NCBI GenBank assembly: GCA_023443455.1
Contig: JAEZUE010000059.1
Location: 1 to 64,000 of the forward strand
Direction of reading: 5' to 3'
DNA length: 64,000 nucleotides
DNA from: Verrucomicrobiota bacterium
GTDB lineage: Bacteria > Verrucomicrobiota > Verrucomicrobiia > Opitutales > Opitutaceae
Shown here: piece after piece, positions 45,561 through 53,380 of the stretch
How the letters are laid out: every line of letters starts with the position of its first letter
Position numbering within the stretch: the stretch's first letter is position 1
The notes under the pieces: generated by a model
Told to the model about the DNA's origin: nothing
Database searches by the model: none
Seen by the model: only the letters and a program-made list of their open reading frames with translations
Program-made: the position numbers and the translations under genes

Positions 45561-46628
45561 TCAGGCCTTGGGCGCGGTGTGGGCCGGGCCGAGGGTGGCG
45601 TAGGCGGAGCGGAGCGTGGCCTCGGTGGTGGGCCAGTCGATGCAGCCGTCGGTGATGGAAACGCCGTAGTGGAGTTCCGACTTCGGGCGCGGAAAGGGTT
45701 GGGCGCCGGCGCAGAGGTTGCTTTCGAGCATCACGCCCATGATGGGGGAGCCGCCGGCGGCGATCTGGGCGAGCACGTCGCCGAGGATCTCGGGCTGGCG
45801 TTCGGGCTGCTTGTTCGAGTTGTCGTGGCTGCAGTCGACCAGGACGGAGGGGTGCAGCCCGGCCTGGACGAGCTGGGCGGTGGCCGCGGCGACGGGTTGG
45901 GCGGAGTAGTTCGGGCCGGTGGCGCCGCCGCGCAGGACGATGTGGCAGTTGGGGTTGCCGCTGGTGCGTACGGAGGCGGCGCGGCCCTCGGTGGTGATGC
46001 CGAGGAAGGTCTGGGGCTGGCTGGCGGCCTTGATGGCGTTGATGGCGGTCTGGATCGAGCCGTCGGTGCCGTTCTTGAAGCCCAGGGGCATCGAGAGGCC
46101 GGAGGCGAGCTGGCGGTGCGTCTGCGACTCGGTGGTGCGCGCGCCGATGGCGGCCCAGCTCACGAGATCGGCGATGTACTGTGGGGTGATCGGATCGAGG
46201 AATTCGGTGGCCGTGGGCAGACCGAGGTCGAGGATCTCGCGCAGGAACTGGCGGGCGAGGTAGAGGCCGTGCTGGATGTCGCTGCTGCCGTCGAGGTGCG
46301 GATCGAGGATCAGGCCTTTCCATCCGACGGTCGTGCGCGGTTTTTCGAAGTACACGCGCATGGCGATGACCAATCGGTCCTCGAGCTCGCGGGCGAGGGC
46401 GGCGAGGCGCCGGCCGTACTCGCGGCCGGCCTCCAGGTCGTGGATCGAGCAGGGGCCGACGACCACGAGCAGGCGGGGATCGTCGCCGAAGAGAATGCGG
46501 TGGATCGCCTCGCGGGAACGAACGATGCAGGCCGATTGTTCATCGGTTTTTGGGAGGGAGGCCATCAGCTCCGCCGGAGTCGGCAGCGGGCGGGTCTCGA
46601 TGACGTTGATGTCGGATGTTCGTTGCAC
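45561..46628 (-). CDS. aroG: 3-deoxy-7-phosphoheptulonate (DAHP) synthase, class I
   Basis: 355 residues from GTG 46628. No in-frame ATG fits: the next one downstream would delete the conserved lead, and the frame further upstream runs through two terminator-like hairpins. Family marks: 'LLVVVGPCSIHD', 'MRVYFEKPRTTVGWKGLI', 'DPHLDGSSDI', 'LPTATEFLDPITPQY', 'GARTTESQTHRQLASGLSMP', 'VDCSHDNSNK', 'GVMLESNL'. It joins phosphoenolpyruvate and erythrose 4-phosphate as the first step of the shikimate pathway. The short N-terminal extension is of the feedback-regulated AroF/G/H kind; which amino acid inhibits it cannot be told. Confidence 0.93.
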   Translation of the reverse strand: MQRTSDINVIETRPLPTPAELMASLPKTDEQSACIVRSREAIHRILFGDDPRLLVVVGPCSIHDLEAGREYGRRLAALARELEDRLVIAMRVYFEKPRTTVGWKGLILDPHLDGSSDIQHGLYLARQFLREILDLGLPTATEFLDPITPQYIADLVSWAAIGARTTESQTHRQLASGLSMPLGFKNGTDGSIQTAINAIKAASQPQTFLGITTEGRAASVRTSGNPNCHIVLRGGATGPNYSAQPVAAATAQLVQAGLHPSVLVDCSHDNSNKQPERQPEILGDVLAQIAAGGSPIMGVMLESNLCAGAQPFPRPKSELHYGVSITDGCIDWPTTEATLRSAYATLGPAHTAPKA

Positions 46629-46760
46629 GAGAGGAAACAGCCGGCGACCTTGCGGGCCGGCGGAGAGGCTGGCAAACCGCTTTTGCAACGAGATGCGATC
46701 TCCCGCTTTGGTTTCGGATTTCACCCGGCGCTTGCGTCGAAGCGTGGAATTTGGGCAAAG

Positions 46761-46794
46761 AAAAGGCCGGTCGCCTACCCCTAAGCGACCGGCC
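46761..46794 (-). terminator. Hairpin with T run in aroG leader region
   Basis: A perfect 10-bp GC-rich stem (46765-46774 with 46785-46794), 10-nt loop and four T on the minus strand. It lies 133 nt upstream of the aroG start. It may end transcripts from mdoH or attenuate aroG. Confidence 0.75.
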
Positions 46795-46814
46795 ATTGCT
46801 TTCTTAGTTACCCC

Positions 46815-46835
46815 AAAACTCCCGCTAGGCGGGAG
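46815..46835 (-). terminator. Second hairpin with T run upstream of aroG
   Basis: CTCCCG and CGGGAG arms, 5-nt loop, then TTTT on the minus strand. It is placed 20 nt before the 46761-46794 hairpin. The rest of 46629-47023 shows no gene; an AT-rich stretch near 46885-46985 may contain promoters. Confidence 0.6.
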
Positions 46836-47023
46836 AAAGGTTGAAATTGATGGGACCGACGGTACGGCCGCACCCCCTTCGGTCAATGCTCTTTTTTGCC
46901 ATTTTTTTCAGCGCGGGCTGCTATCGCTGATGATCAGTAGGTTAGGTGATGAAATAGTTCGATTCAGTTTCGCTTATCGATCGGAATGGATACGCCTCGC
47001 GCTCCGGTGTGTGTGGGGGCGAA

Positions 47024-49150
47024 TCAGCGGTCCAAGGCGGTGGAGGGGGCGGGAATGAGGTAGTTGTAGAGGCGGATGGCGTGGCGCCACCACTCGGCGA
47101 GTTCCGCGCCGGGGCGGGACCAGATGTCGCGGTGGAGGCGGATCATCGAGTGTGCATCCATCAGCAGGGCGAGTTTGTCGCGTGGGGGGAGGGCGGAGGG
47201 GCCTTCGCGGACGAGCCTTTCGCGCAGAGCGTCGAAGCGATCGTGTTGGACGGTACCGGCGGGCGGCTTCTCGCGCAGGAGCGAGACGTGGATCGCGTTG
47301 ACGTAGGGGTCGAGGATGGCCTGCAGGAGGCCGTAGTCGGCGGCGAGTTCGGGGGGCGGCGGTGGGTGGTTGGCGTGGGTGGCCAAGTGGTCGGTGAGGA
47401 GGCGGGCGACCTGGGGCGGGGCGATCTGCTCGGGGGTGGCGAGGAGCGGGGGCGGCCGCCCGGTCGGGGCGGGTTGGGCGGTGGCGAGCGAGAGCGGTAC
47501 GCTCAGGGTCGGGCCGAGCAGGACCGGCGCGAGCCAGGCGAAGAAGGCGGGATCGAGGGCGAGGGCGGCGGCGCCCCAGCCCAGCCCGGTGGCGGTGTGC
47601 CCGGCGTGGGTGAGGATCGCCTCGCGCCAGTCGGGGGTGTCGTCGCCCCCGCGGCGTTGGGCGACCCAGGCGACGCCGCGGCCCAGCAGTGTATTCAGGA
47701 TGAACTTGCTGTGGAAGAGCATGAGCACCGGCGCGAGCAGGGCGGAGAGGGTGGTCTCGGCAAGCGCGCCGGGGAGCACCCGCCGCCAGCCTCCGAACCG
47801 CTCGGCGCCGCGGCGCAGGAGCAGGTCGAGCAGGGCGAGAAGCTTGGGCAGGAAGAGCAGCGCGAGCGTGACCCCGAGCAGGGTGAGGGCCTCGGTGCGC
47901 AGCCCCCAGCCGGCCAGGGGGAGAAAAGTGTCGGCGGGGACCAACGACAGGCCGGTGGCGTGTTGCCGATACAGCAGCAGCGTGGAGAGGAGGAGGAAGG
48001 CGAGCCAGAGCGGGGAGGCGACGTAGGCGAGGATGCCGGTGAGCAGGTGGAGGCGGCTGACGGGGCGGAGGCCCTCGGCGGCGAGCAGCCAGCTGTGTTG
48101 GAGGTTGCCCTGGAGCCAGCGGCGGTCGCGTTTGGCGAAATCGATGAGCGTGGCGGGGCATTCCTCGTAGCTGCCGTCGAGTTCGGCGGCGAGCCACACG
48201 CCCCAGCCGGCGCGCACGAGCAGGGCGGCCTCGACGTAGTCGTGGCTGAGGATGCGGCCGCCGAAGGGTTCGCGGCCGGGCAACTCGGGCAGCGAGCAGT
48301 GCTCGATGAAGGGGGCGAGCCGGAGGATCGCGTTGTGCCCCCAATAGTTGGATTCGTCGAGCTGCCAGTAGTGGAGGCCGGCCTGGAACACCGGGCCGTA
48401 GAGCCGCGAGGCGAACTGCTGCCAGCGGGCGAAGGGGGTGTCGCCGCGGATCAGGCGGGGCACGGTCTGGATGAGGCCGGCCCGGGGGTGGCGCTCCATC
48501 AGCCGCACGAGCTGCACGATGGTGCCGCCCTCCATCAGGCTGTCGGCGTCGAGCACGACCATGTAGCGGTAGGCGCCGCCCCAGCGGCGGCAGAAGTCGG
48601 CGATGTTGCCGGCCTTCTTGTTCGTGTTCAGACGGCGGCGACGGTAGAAGACGTGCCCGGCGGCGTCGAACTCGCGCACGAGCGCGGCCCACGCCGCCTC
48701 CTCGTCGATCCAGCGGTTGGGGTCGGTCGAGTCGCTGAGGATGTAGAAGTGGAAGCCGTCGAGCTGGCCGGTGGCGCGCAACGATTCGTAGATCGCCCGC
48801 AGGCCGGCGAAGACGCGCCGGGGCTCCTCGTTGTAGACGGGCATCACGATCGCGGTGGCCCCGGGGGGCAGGCCGCCGGCCGAGTCGTCGGGTTGCAGGC
48901 GGAGCCGATCGCCGCGACCGCGCCGCACCGCGAAGCCGACGAGCGCCTGCGCGCAACCGAAGGCCGTGAGCAGGACGAGCACGGTGAACAGCCCGAGGTG
49001 GGCGACCTTCCATGGGTCGATGCCCGTGCGCCCGTGCAGGTCGATCATCAGCACGACGGCCGGGGTGGCGAGCGCGCCGACGACCGCTCCGATCAGCAGG
49101 CGTCGGCGCAGCTTGCAGGAAGCGGAGGGCGTGGGTGGCGGTCGGTTCAA
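47024..49150 (-). CDS. mdoH: Osmoregulated periplasmic glucan glucosyltransferase
   Basis: 708 residues from TTG 49150, whose last two bases begin the stop of the preceding gene (TTGA overlap). No earlier start is possible without running through that gene. GT2-type motifs: 'TAIVMPVYNEE', 'FYILSDSTDP', 'YMVVLDADSLM' (DxD), 'ILSHDYVEAALL' and 'DRRWLQGNLQHS' (QxxRW-like). Eight or so membrane helices flank the catalytic loop. MdoH/OpgH polymerises beta-1,2-glucose from UDP-glucose and passes it to the periplasm. The roughly 140-residue cytoplasmic N-terminal region of the E. coli protein is absent here; the separate 193-residue gene upstream may provide it. Confidence 0.9.
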   Translation of the reverse strand: MNRPPPTPSASCKLRRRLLIGAVVGALATPAVVLMIDLHGRTGIDPWKVAHLGLFTVLVLLTAFGCAQALVGFAVRRGRGDRLRLQPDDSAGGLPPGATAIVMPVYNEEPRRVFAGLRAIYESLRATGQLDGFHFYILSDSTDPNRWIDEEAAWAALVREFDAAGHVFYRRRRLNTNKKAGNIADFCRRWGGAYRYMVVLDADSLMEGGTIVQLVRLMERHPRAGLIQTVPRLIRGDTPFARWQQFASRLYGPVFQAGLHYWQLDESNYWGHNAILRLAPFIEHCSLPELPGREPFGGRILSHDYVEAALLVRAGWGVWLAAELDGSYEECPATLIDFAKRDRRWLQGNLQHSWLLAAEGLRPVSRLHLLTGILAYVASPLWLAFLLLSTLLLYRQHATGLSLVPADTFLPLAGWGLRTEALTLLGVTLALLFLPKLLALLDLLLRRGAERFGGWRRVLPGALAETTLSALLAPVLMLFHSKFILNTLLGRGVAWVAQRRGGDDTPDWREAILTHAGHTATGLGWGAAALALDPAFFAWLAPVLLGPTLSVPLSLATAQPAPTGRPPPLLATPEQIAPPQVARLLTDHLATHANHPPPPPELAADYGLLQAILDPYVNAIHVSLLREKPPAGTVQHDRFDALRERLVREGPSALPPRDKLALLMDAHSMIRLHRDIWSRPGAELAEWWRHAIRLYNYLIPAPSTALDR

Positions 49151-49728
49151 TGGAGGGCGAGGAAGGCCAGGCCGGCGAGGGCGGCGACGAGCGCGATGCG
49201 CACGAGCAGGCGGATGGCCGCCCAGCGCTGCAGCGCGGTCCACCCGGCGTCGACGAGGCGGGCGACGGAGCCGAGGGGGATGTCCTGCGAGAGCATCTTC
49301 GAGAGTTGGGGGGCGGGGCCGGCGCGCAGGAACGCCGCGCGCATCGCGTCGGAGAGTTCCCGGGGCGGGGCGGAGGGGGCGAGGAAGGCGTCGGGCCAGC
49401 GGCCGGGCGCATCGGCGAGGGCGAGGGCGAGCCGGCCGCGCACGCCGAGGCGCCGGGAGTGGGTGCCTTCCTGGGCGAGGACGGTGGCGAACCAGTCGGT
49501 GATGGCGGCGTCGGCCTCGCGCAGGGCGAGGGTGACGGGCGGGGTGCGGGGCTCGGCGGGGTGGCGTGCCCAGGCGCGGGCGACGATGCGGTTGGTGAGG
49601 TCGCTCAGAGTGATGGGTAGAGCGATACGGTGGGCGCGCAGGTAGCTCTCGACCCGTTCGTGGGCCTCGTTCCACGCCGCATCGGTGCGCGGGGGGAAGG
49701 GGGGGCGCGCGGCGGGGGGCGGATTCAT
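49147..49728 (-). CDS. Uncharacterised single-pass membrane protein between mdoG and mdoH
   Basis: 193 residues from ATG 49728. Its start overlaps the mdoG stop (ATGA) and its stop overlaps the mdoH start (TTGA), so all three are translationally coupled. A long helical cytoplasmic part ('EAHERVESYLRAHRIALPITL', 'SDLTNRIVARAWARH', 'QLSKMLSQDIPLGSVARLVDAG') ends in one C-terminal TM helix (about 170-192). No family recognised. Topology and place suggest it replaces the missing cytoplasmic N-terminal region of MdoH, or links glucan synthesis to another partner; both are inference. Confidence 0.75.
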   Translation of the reverse strand: MNPPPAARPPFPPRTDAAWNEAHERVESYLRAHRIALPITLSDLTNRIVARAWARHPAEPRTPPVTLALREADAAITDWFATVLAQEGTHSRRLGVRGRLALALADAPGRWPDAFLAPSAPPRELSDAMRAAFLRAGPAPQLSKMLSQDIPLGSVARLVDAGWTALQRWAAIRLLVRIALVAALAGLAFLALH

Positions 49729-51224
49729 GGCATCCACGCGTAGACCCAAGTCTCGCTCATCGGGTCGAAGCCCTCGCGCAGCCGGCACTGCAGCTCGACC
49801 GAGCGGCCCGGCTGCTCGGCCTCGACCTCGAGGGCGACGCGCCAGGAGGCGTCGACGGGATTCTTGCGCACGGATTGGCCGAGCAGGCGCGCGCCGGGGC
49901 CGAGGCGGATGTCGGCGTCGAGGCTGCCGTTGTCGCAGCGCGCGATTTCGGGGCCGGCGAAGTCGATCCAGAAGAGCCGGCCGAGCGGTCGGCCGGGCAG
50001 GTGGCCGATGTGGGTGGCGGCGACCGGGGCGGCGGCGGGGGCGGGTTCCTGCAGGGTCCAGCGGAGCCGGTAGGCGAGTTCCCAGGGGGTGCCGGCGGCG
50101 GGCAGGTGGTCGGGCACCCAGAAGGCGGTGACGTTGGCGTCGAACGGGCCGCGGGCCGGCGTCTCCACGAGTTGGATCCGGCCCGGACCCCAGTCGCCGA
50201 CCGGCTCGACCCAGACCGAGGGGCGGCGGTGGTAGTCGGCGTCGAGGTCGCCGTAGTGGTCGAAGACGCGGTCGCGCTGGAGCAGGCCGAAGCCGCGGAG
50301 GGAGCCGGCGGCGAGGCCGGAGCCGAAGGGGCCGGCGGGGTTCTGGAGGGGGCGCCAGTAGGAGGTGCCGTCGGCCAGGCGCACGGCGAGGCCGTCGGCC
50401 TCGTGCACCTCGGGCCGGGGCTGGCCGGCGGGGCGGTCGCTGTTCTCGCCGTACCAGAACATTCCTGACAGCGGGGCGAAGCCGGGCAGGGCGACGGTGC
50501 TGCGGAACGTGAGGCTGGCGCGCACGTCGACGACGGTCTCGGTGCCGGGATGCACGACGAACTCGTAGGCACCGGCGACGCGGGGGCTGTCGAGCAGGGC
50601 GTAGAGGGTGAGCGCGGCATCGTCGCGGCGGGGGCGGCCGAGCCAGAAGGCGGTGAAACGGGGAAACTCCTCGCTGGCGAGCGGCCCGGCGTCGAGGGCG
50701 AGGGCGCGGGCGGCGAGGCCGTAGTTTTGGCCTTCGCCCAGGGCGCGGAAGGTGGCGTGGCCGGGGAAGGCGATGAGCTCGTCGAAATGCCCCGGGCGGT
50801 TGAGGGCGGTGAGCACGCGGAAACCGCCATAGCCGAGCGAGGCGGGCAGGCGCCCGGGCGGGCGGCGTTCTCCGTAGTTGAAAAATCCGGTCGCGAACGG
50901 GATCTCCTGCACGTGGGTGGCGCTGAATTCGTGGAGACGCACCGGCGGCGAGCCGTTGGCGAAGGGGTGGATCAGCTGGGCGCGGAACGGCAGCCCGTCG
51001 GCCGCCCAGAGGGAGTCCTCGGGGCGGAAGCGGATGGTGGCCAACTCGTCGGCGGGGAGCTCGGCCAGCGCGCGTGGTGGTGCCGCCGGGTCTTCGGCGT
51101 GGGCCGTGGCGGCGTGGGCGGCGGCGAGCTGGCGGACCGTGTCGAAATCGACCTGCACGCGTTCGGCCTCGGCCGAGGCGAGCACGGGGAGGGCGGCGAG
51201 GAGGGCGAGACGGACAGGCTTCAT
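49725..51224 (-). CDS. mdoG: Glucan biosynthesis periplasmic protein
   Basis: 499 residues from ATG 51224 with a Sec signal peptide (about 1-18). MdoG/OpgG marks: 'FDTVRQLAAAHAATAH', 'EIPFATGFFNYGE', 'GYGGFRVLTALN', 'FPRFTAFWLGRP', 'LTLYALLDSPRVAGAYEFVVHPG', 'SGMFWYGENSD', 'EVHEADGLAVRLADG', 'VWVEPVGDWGPGRIQLVE' and 'FDANVTAFWVP'. OpgG is required for making or branching osmoregulated periplasmic glucans, and recent work shows hydrolase activity in the family. First gene of a coupled operon with the unknown membrane protein and mdoH. Confidence 0.93.
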   Translation of the reverse strand: MKPVRLALLAALPVLASAEAERVQVDFDTVRQLAAAHAATAHAEDPAAPPRALAELPADELATIRFRPEDSLWAADGLPFRAQLIHPFANGSPPVRLHEFSATHVQEIPFATGFFNYGERRPPGRLPASLGYGGFRVLTALNRPGHFDELIAFPGHATFRALGEGQNYGLAARALALDAGPLASEEFPRFTAFWLGRPRRDDAALTLYALLDSPRVAGAYEFVVHPGTETVVDVRASLTFRSTVALPGFAPLSGMFWYGENSDRPAGQPRPEVHEADGLAVRLADGTSYWRPLQNPAGPFGSGLAAGSLRGFGLLQRDRVFDHYGDLDADYHRRPSVWVEPVGDWGPGRIQLVETPARGPFDANVTAFWVPDHLPAAGTPWELAYRLRWTLQEPAPAAAPVAATHIGHLPGRPLGRLFWIDFAGPEIARCDNGSLDADIRLGPGARLLGQSVRKNPVDASWRVALEVEAEQPGRSVELQCRLREGFDPMSETWVYAWMP

Positions 51225-51382
51225 GCGTAGGGCCGCCGGGTTTGCGGAAGGGCGTATGTCAGCGCGGGCGGGAAAAGGTTGCACGAGCAAAAATCCGTGA
51301 AGGGCCGGAGCGATTTGCGGGGGCGTGGCGTTTTGGGCGGGCCAAGGACCGGTGGGGCCGCTCAACTGCGCCGCTCCGCAGC

Positions 51383-53311
51383 ATGCGCTTCCTCAGAAAA
51401 CTCTTCGGCAAAAAGGTCACGGTCTCGGTCGGGGCCGTCAACTCGACCGTGGGCACCGGTCCCGCGCCCACCGGTGCGCCCCCGCCGGCGGACCCGGCAC
51501 GGGTGGCGGACGGTATCCGGGTGTACGATGCGTATGGCCGGGAGCTGTCGATCCCGCGCGAGCAATGGCGGGAGCATGTGTTGCCCGGGCATCTGGCCAA
51601 GGTGCGCGACGAACCCGACCTGTTGGCGGCGAGCCTCCTCGAGGCGCTGCGGAACGGTTTCGCCGACGAGGTCCTGGATTCGGCCGAACACCTCGCGCAG
51701 ACCGACCCCGACGCCGAGCGGGGCACCGTGGTGCTTGCGCTTGTCCATCGCGAATGCCGACGGGGCGCGGAGGCGGAGCGGGTGCTGCGGGAGTTTCTCG
51801 CGGTTCACGGCGAGACGGGGGTGGTGCTGGCCAATCTGGGGGATTTGCTCGCGGAGCGCGGCGAGGACGAGGAAAGCGCCGAGGTGCTCGGCCGGGCGCT
51901 CGAGCTCGATCCGAATCTGGACAACGCTCTCGCGCGGTATCTGGCGCAGCGGCGTTCGGCAGGCGGGGAGGCGGCCGTCGGCAACGCGTTGCGCGAGCTG
52001 GCGGAACGCCCCGGGAGCTGGCGCGCCCGGTTGTGGCTGGCGCGCGATGCGCTCCGGGAGCGACGGCTCGAAGCGGCGCTGGGCCTGTATCGGGAGGCGC
52101 TGGAACTGGCGCCCCGGCCGGTGCCGGCGGACCTGCTCGTGCAGATGAGCGGCGACCTCGGCAATGCGGCCCACCTGCCCGAGCTGCTGACCCTTGTGGG
52201 TCCGTGGTTCGACGTCGGGGTGCACGGCCTGCCGGTGGGCAACAACCTCATCAAGGCGTTGCTCGATCTCGGGCGTCTCGACGAGGCGCGTACGCTGCTC
52301 GACCGGCTCCATGCCTGCCGACGGCCGGATTGGAAGGCGTCGCTCGAGCGCTGGGACGGCGAGCTCGCCCGGGCCCGTGTCGCCATCACTCCGGTACCGC
52401 CCGAGGCGCAGGTGGAGTTCGTGATGTTGCATGGCGACGGGCCGGTGTGGCTGCCTCCGGCGTCGCCCGCCGCGGAACTGTTTCCGGCGCCGGGCGGGGA
52501 GCGGCTGCGCATCGCGTTTCTCGGGAGCAGCGGCGAGACGGTGGCGCGGAGCGGGAAGGTGGTGGCGCAGCTCAGCGACGGCCCGGGGCGGGTGAGCCGG
52601 GCGCTGCCGGTTTTCCTGGCCGAGCAGGTGTTCTTCCACGGGCATGCGCAGGTGCGGCCGCTCATGCCTTGGGTGCGGGGCGACGCCACGGCCTTCGTCT
52701 TCAGCGGCGATCCCTGGCCGGCCGGAGAGGCCGCGCGCCAGGCCGGGCTGCTCGAGCCGGCGGCGGACTACGTGGTCGTCACGCATCTGAGGGTGGTGGC
52801 CGACCCGTGGCGGGTGGAGCTGCGGCTGGTGCGCACGATCGACGCGCAGGTTCTCGGCACACTGGAGGCGGATTTCCCGATGCACCGGCCCGAGGAGGCG
52901 TTGTTGCGCCTCGCGCGGGAGCTGATCGCGCTGCTCGAGGCGCGGGCGGCCTTCGTGGTGGAACCGCCCCCGGCCGCCTACCGGGTACCGGAGGGTGGAC
53001 ACTTCGCCCACTATCTGTTGCGGCTCGAACAGTTGCTGGCGGTGCGTTGCCACATGGCCGACGAGACGGCCGAACGGGATCTGCACGGCGAGCGCGAGAT
53101 CGTCGAGGGCTCGCTGCATCTCTGCCTTGCGCAGCCCGACAACGTCGTGCCGCGCCTGCTGCTGGCCGAGGTGTTGCGCCGGATGGTCAAGCTGGTGCCG
53201 CAGGTCGTGGCGGAGTTCCGCGAGAAGATCGAGCTGCTGCAGCGGGAGCACCCGCTGGCCGGAGCCGAGCGGGCGGTGGTGGGGCGGCTCTTCGACGAGT
53301 TGTACGACTGA
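51383..53311 (+). CDS. TPR-repeat protein, uncharacterised
   Basis: 642 residues from ATG 51383, no signal peptide. After a short basic N-terminus and a Pro/Ala linker, residues about 60-340 are tetratricopeptide-like helix pairs ('LVHRECRRGAEAERVLREFL', 'LGDLLAERGEDEESAEVLGRALELDPNL', 'ALGLYREALELAPRPVPADLL'). The second half is mixed alpha/beta and contains no motif I recognise. It could be a scaffold or regulatory adaptor. Divergent from mdoG, with 158 bp between starts; precedes hsdM. Confidence 0.7.
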   Translation: MRFLRKLFGKKVTVSVGAVNSTVGTGPAPTGAPPPADPARVADGIRVYDAYGRELSIPREQWREHVLPGHLAKVRDEPDLLAASLLEALRNGFADEVLDSAEHLAQTDPDAERGTVVLALVHRECRRGAEAERVLREFLAVHGETGVVLANLGDLLAERGEDEESAEVLGRALELDPNLDNALARYLAQRRSAGGEAAVGNALRELAERPGSWRARLWLARDALRERRLEAALGLYREALELAPRPVPADLLVQMSGDLGNAAHLPELLTLVGPWFDVGVHGLPVGNNLIKALLDLGRLDEARTLLDRLHACRRPDWKASLERWDGELARARVAITPVPPEAQVEFVMLHGDGPVWLPPASPAAELFPAPGGERLRIAFLGSSGETVARSGKVVAQLSDGPGRVSRALPVFLAEQVFFHGHAQVRPLMPWVRGDATAFVFSGDPWPAGEAARQAGLLEPAADYVVVTHLRVVADPWRVELRLVRTIDAQVLGTLEADFPMHRPEEALLRLARELIALLEARAAFVVEPPPAAYRVPEGGHFAHYLLRLEQLLAVRCHMADETAERDLHGEREIVEGSLHLCLAQPDNVVPRLLLAEVLRRMVKLVPQVVAEFREKIELLQREHPLAGAERAVVGRLFDELYD

Positions 53312-53324
53312 GGCTGCACTTGAT

Positions 53325-53347
53325 CCGCCGGCTTGCAGTGCCGGCGG
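53325..53347. terminator. Hairpin between TPR gene and hsdM
   Basis: A perfect 8-bp stem CCGCCGGC/GCCGGCGG with a 7-nt loop, 13 nt beyond the TPR stop. No T run, so a weak or factor-assisted terminator. Confidence 0.45.
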
Positions 53348-53380
53348 GGGCGCGTCGGAATGCGCGCTTCCGTTTCCCCC

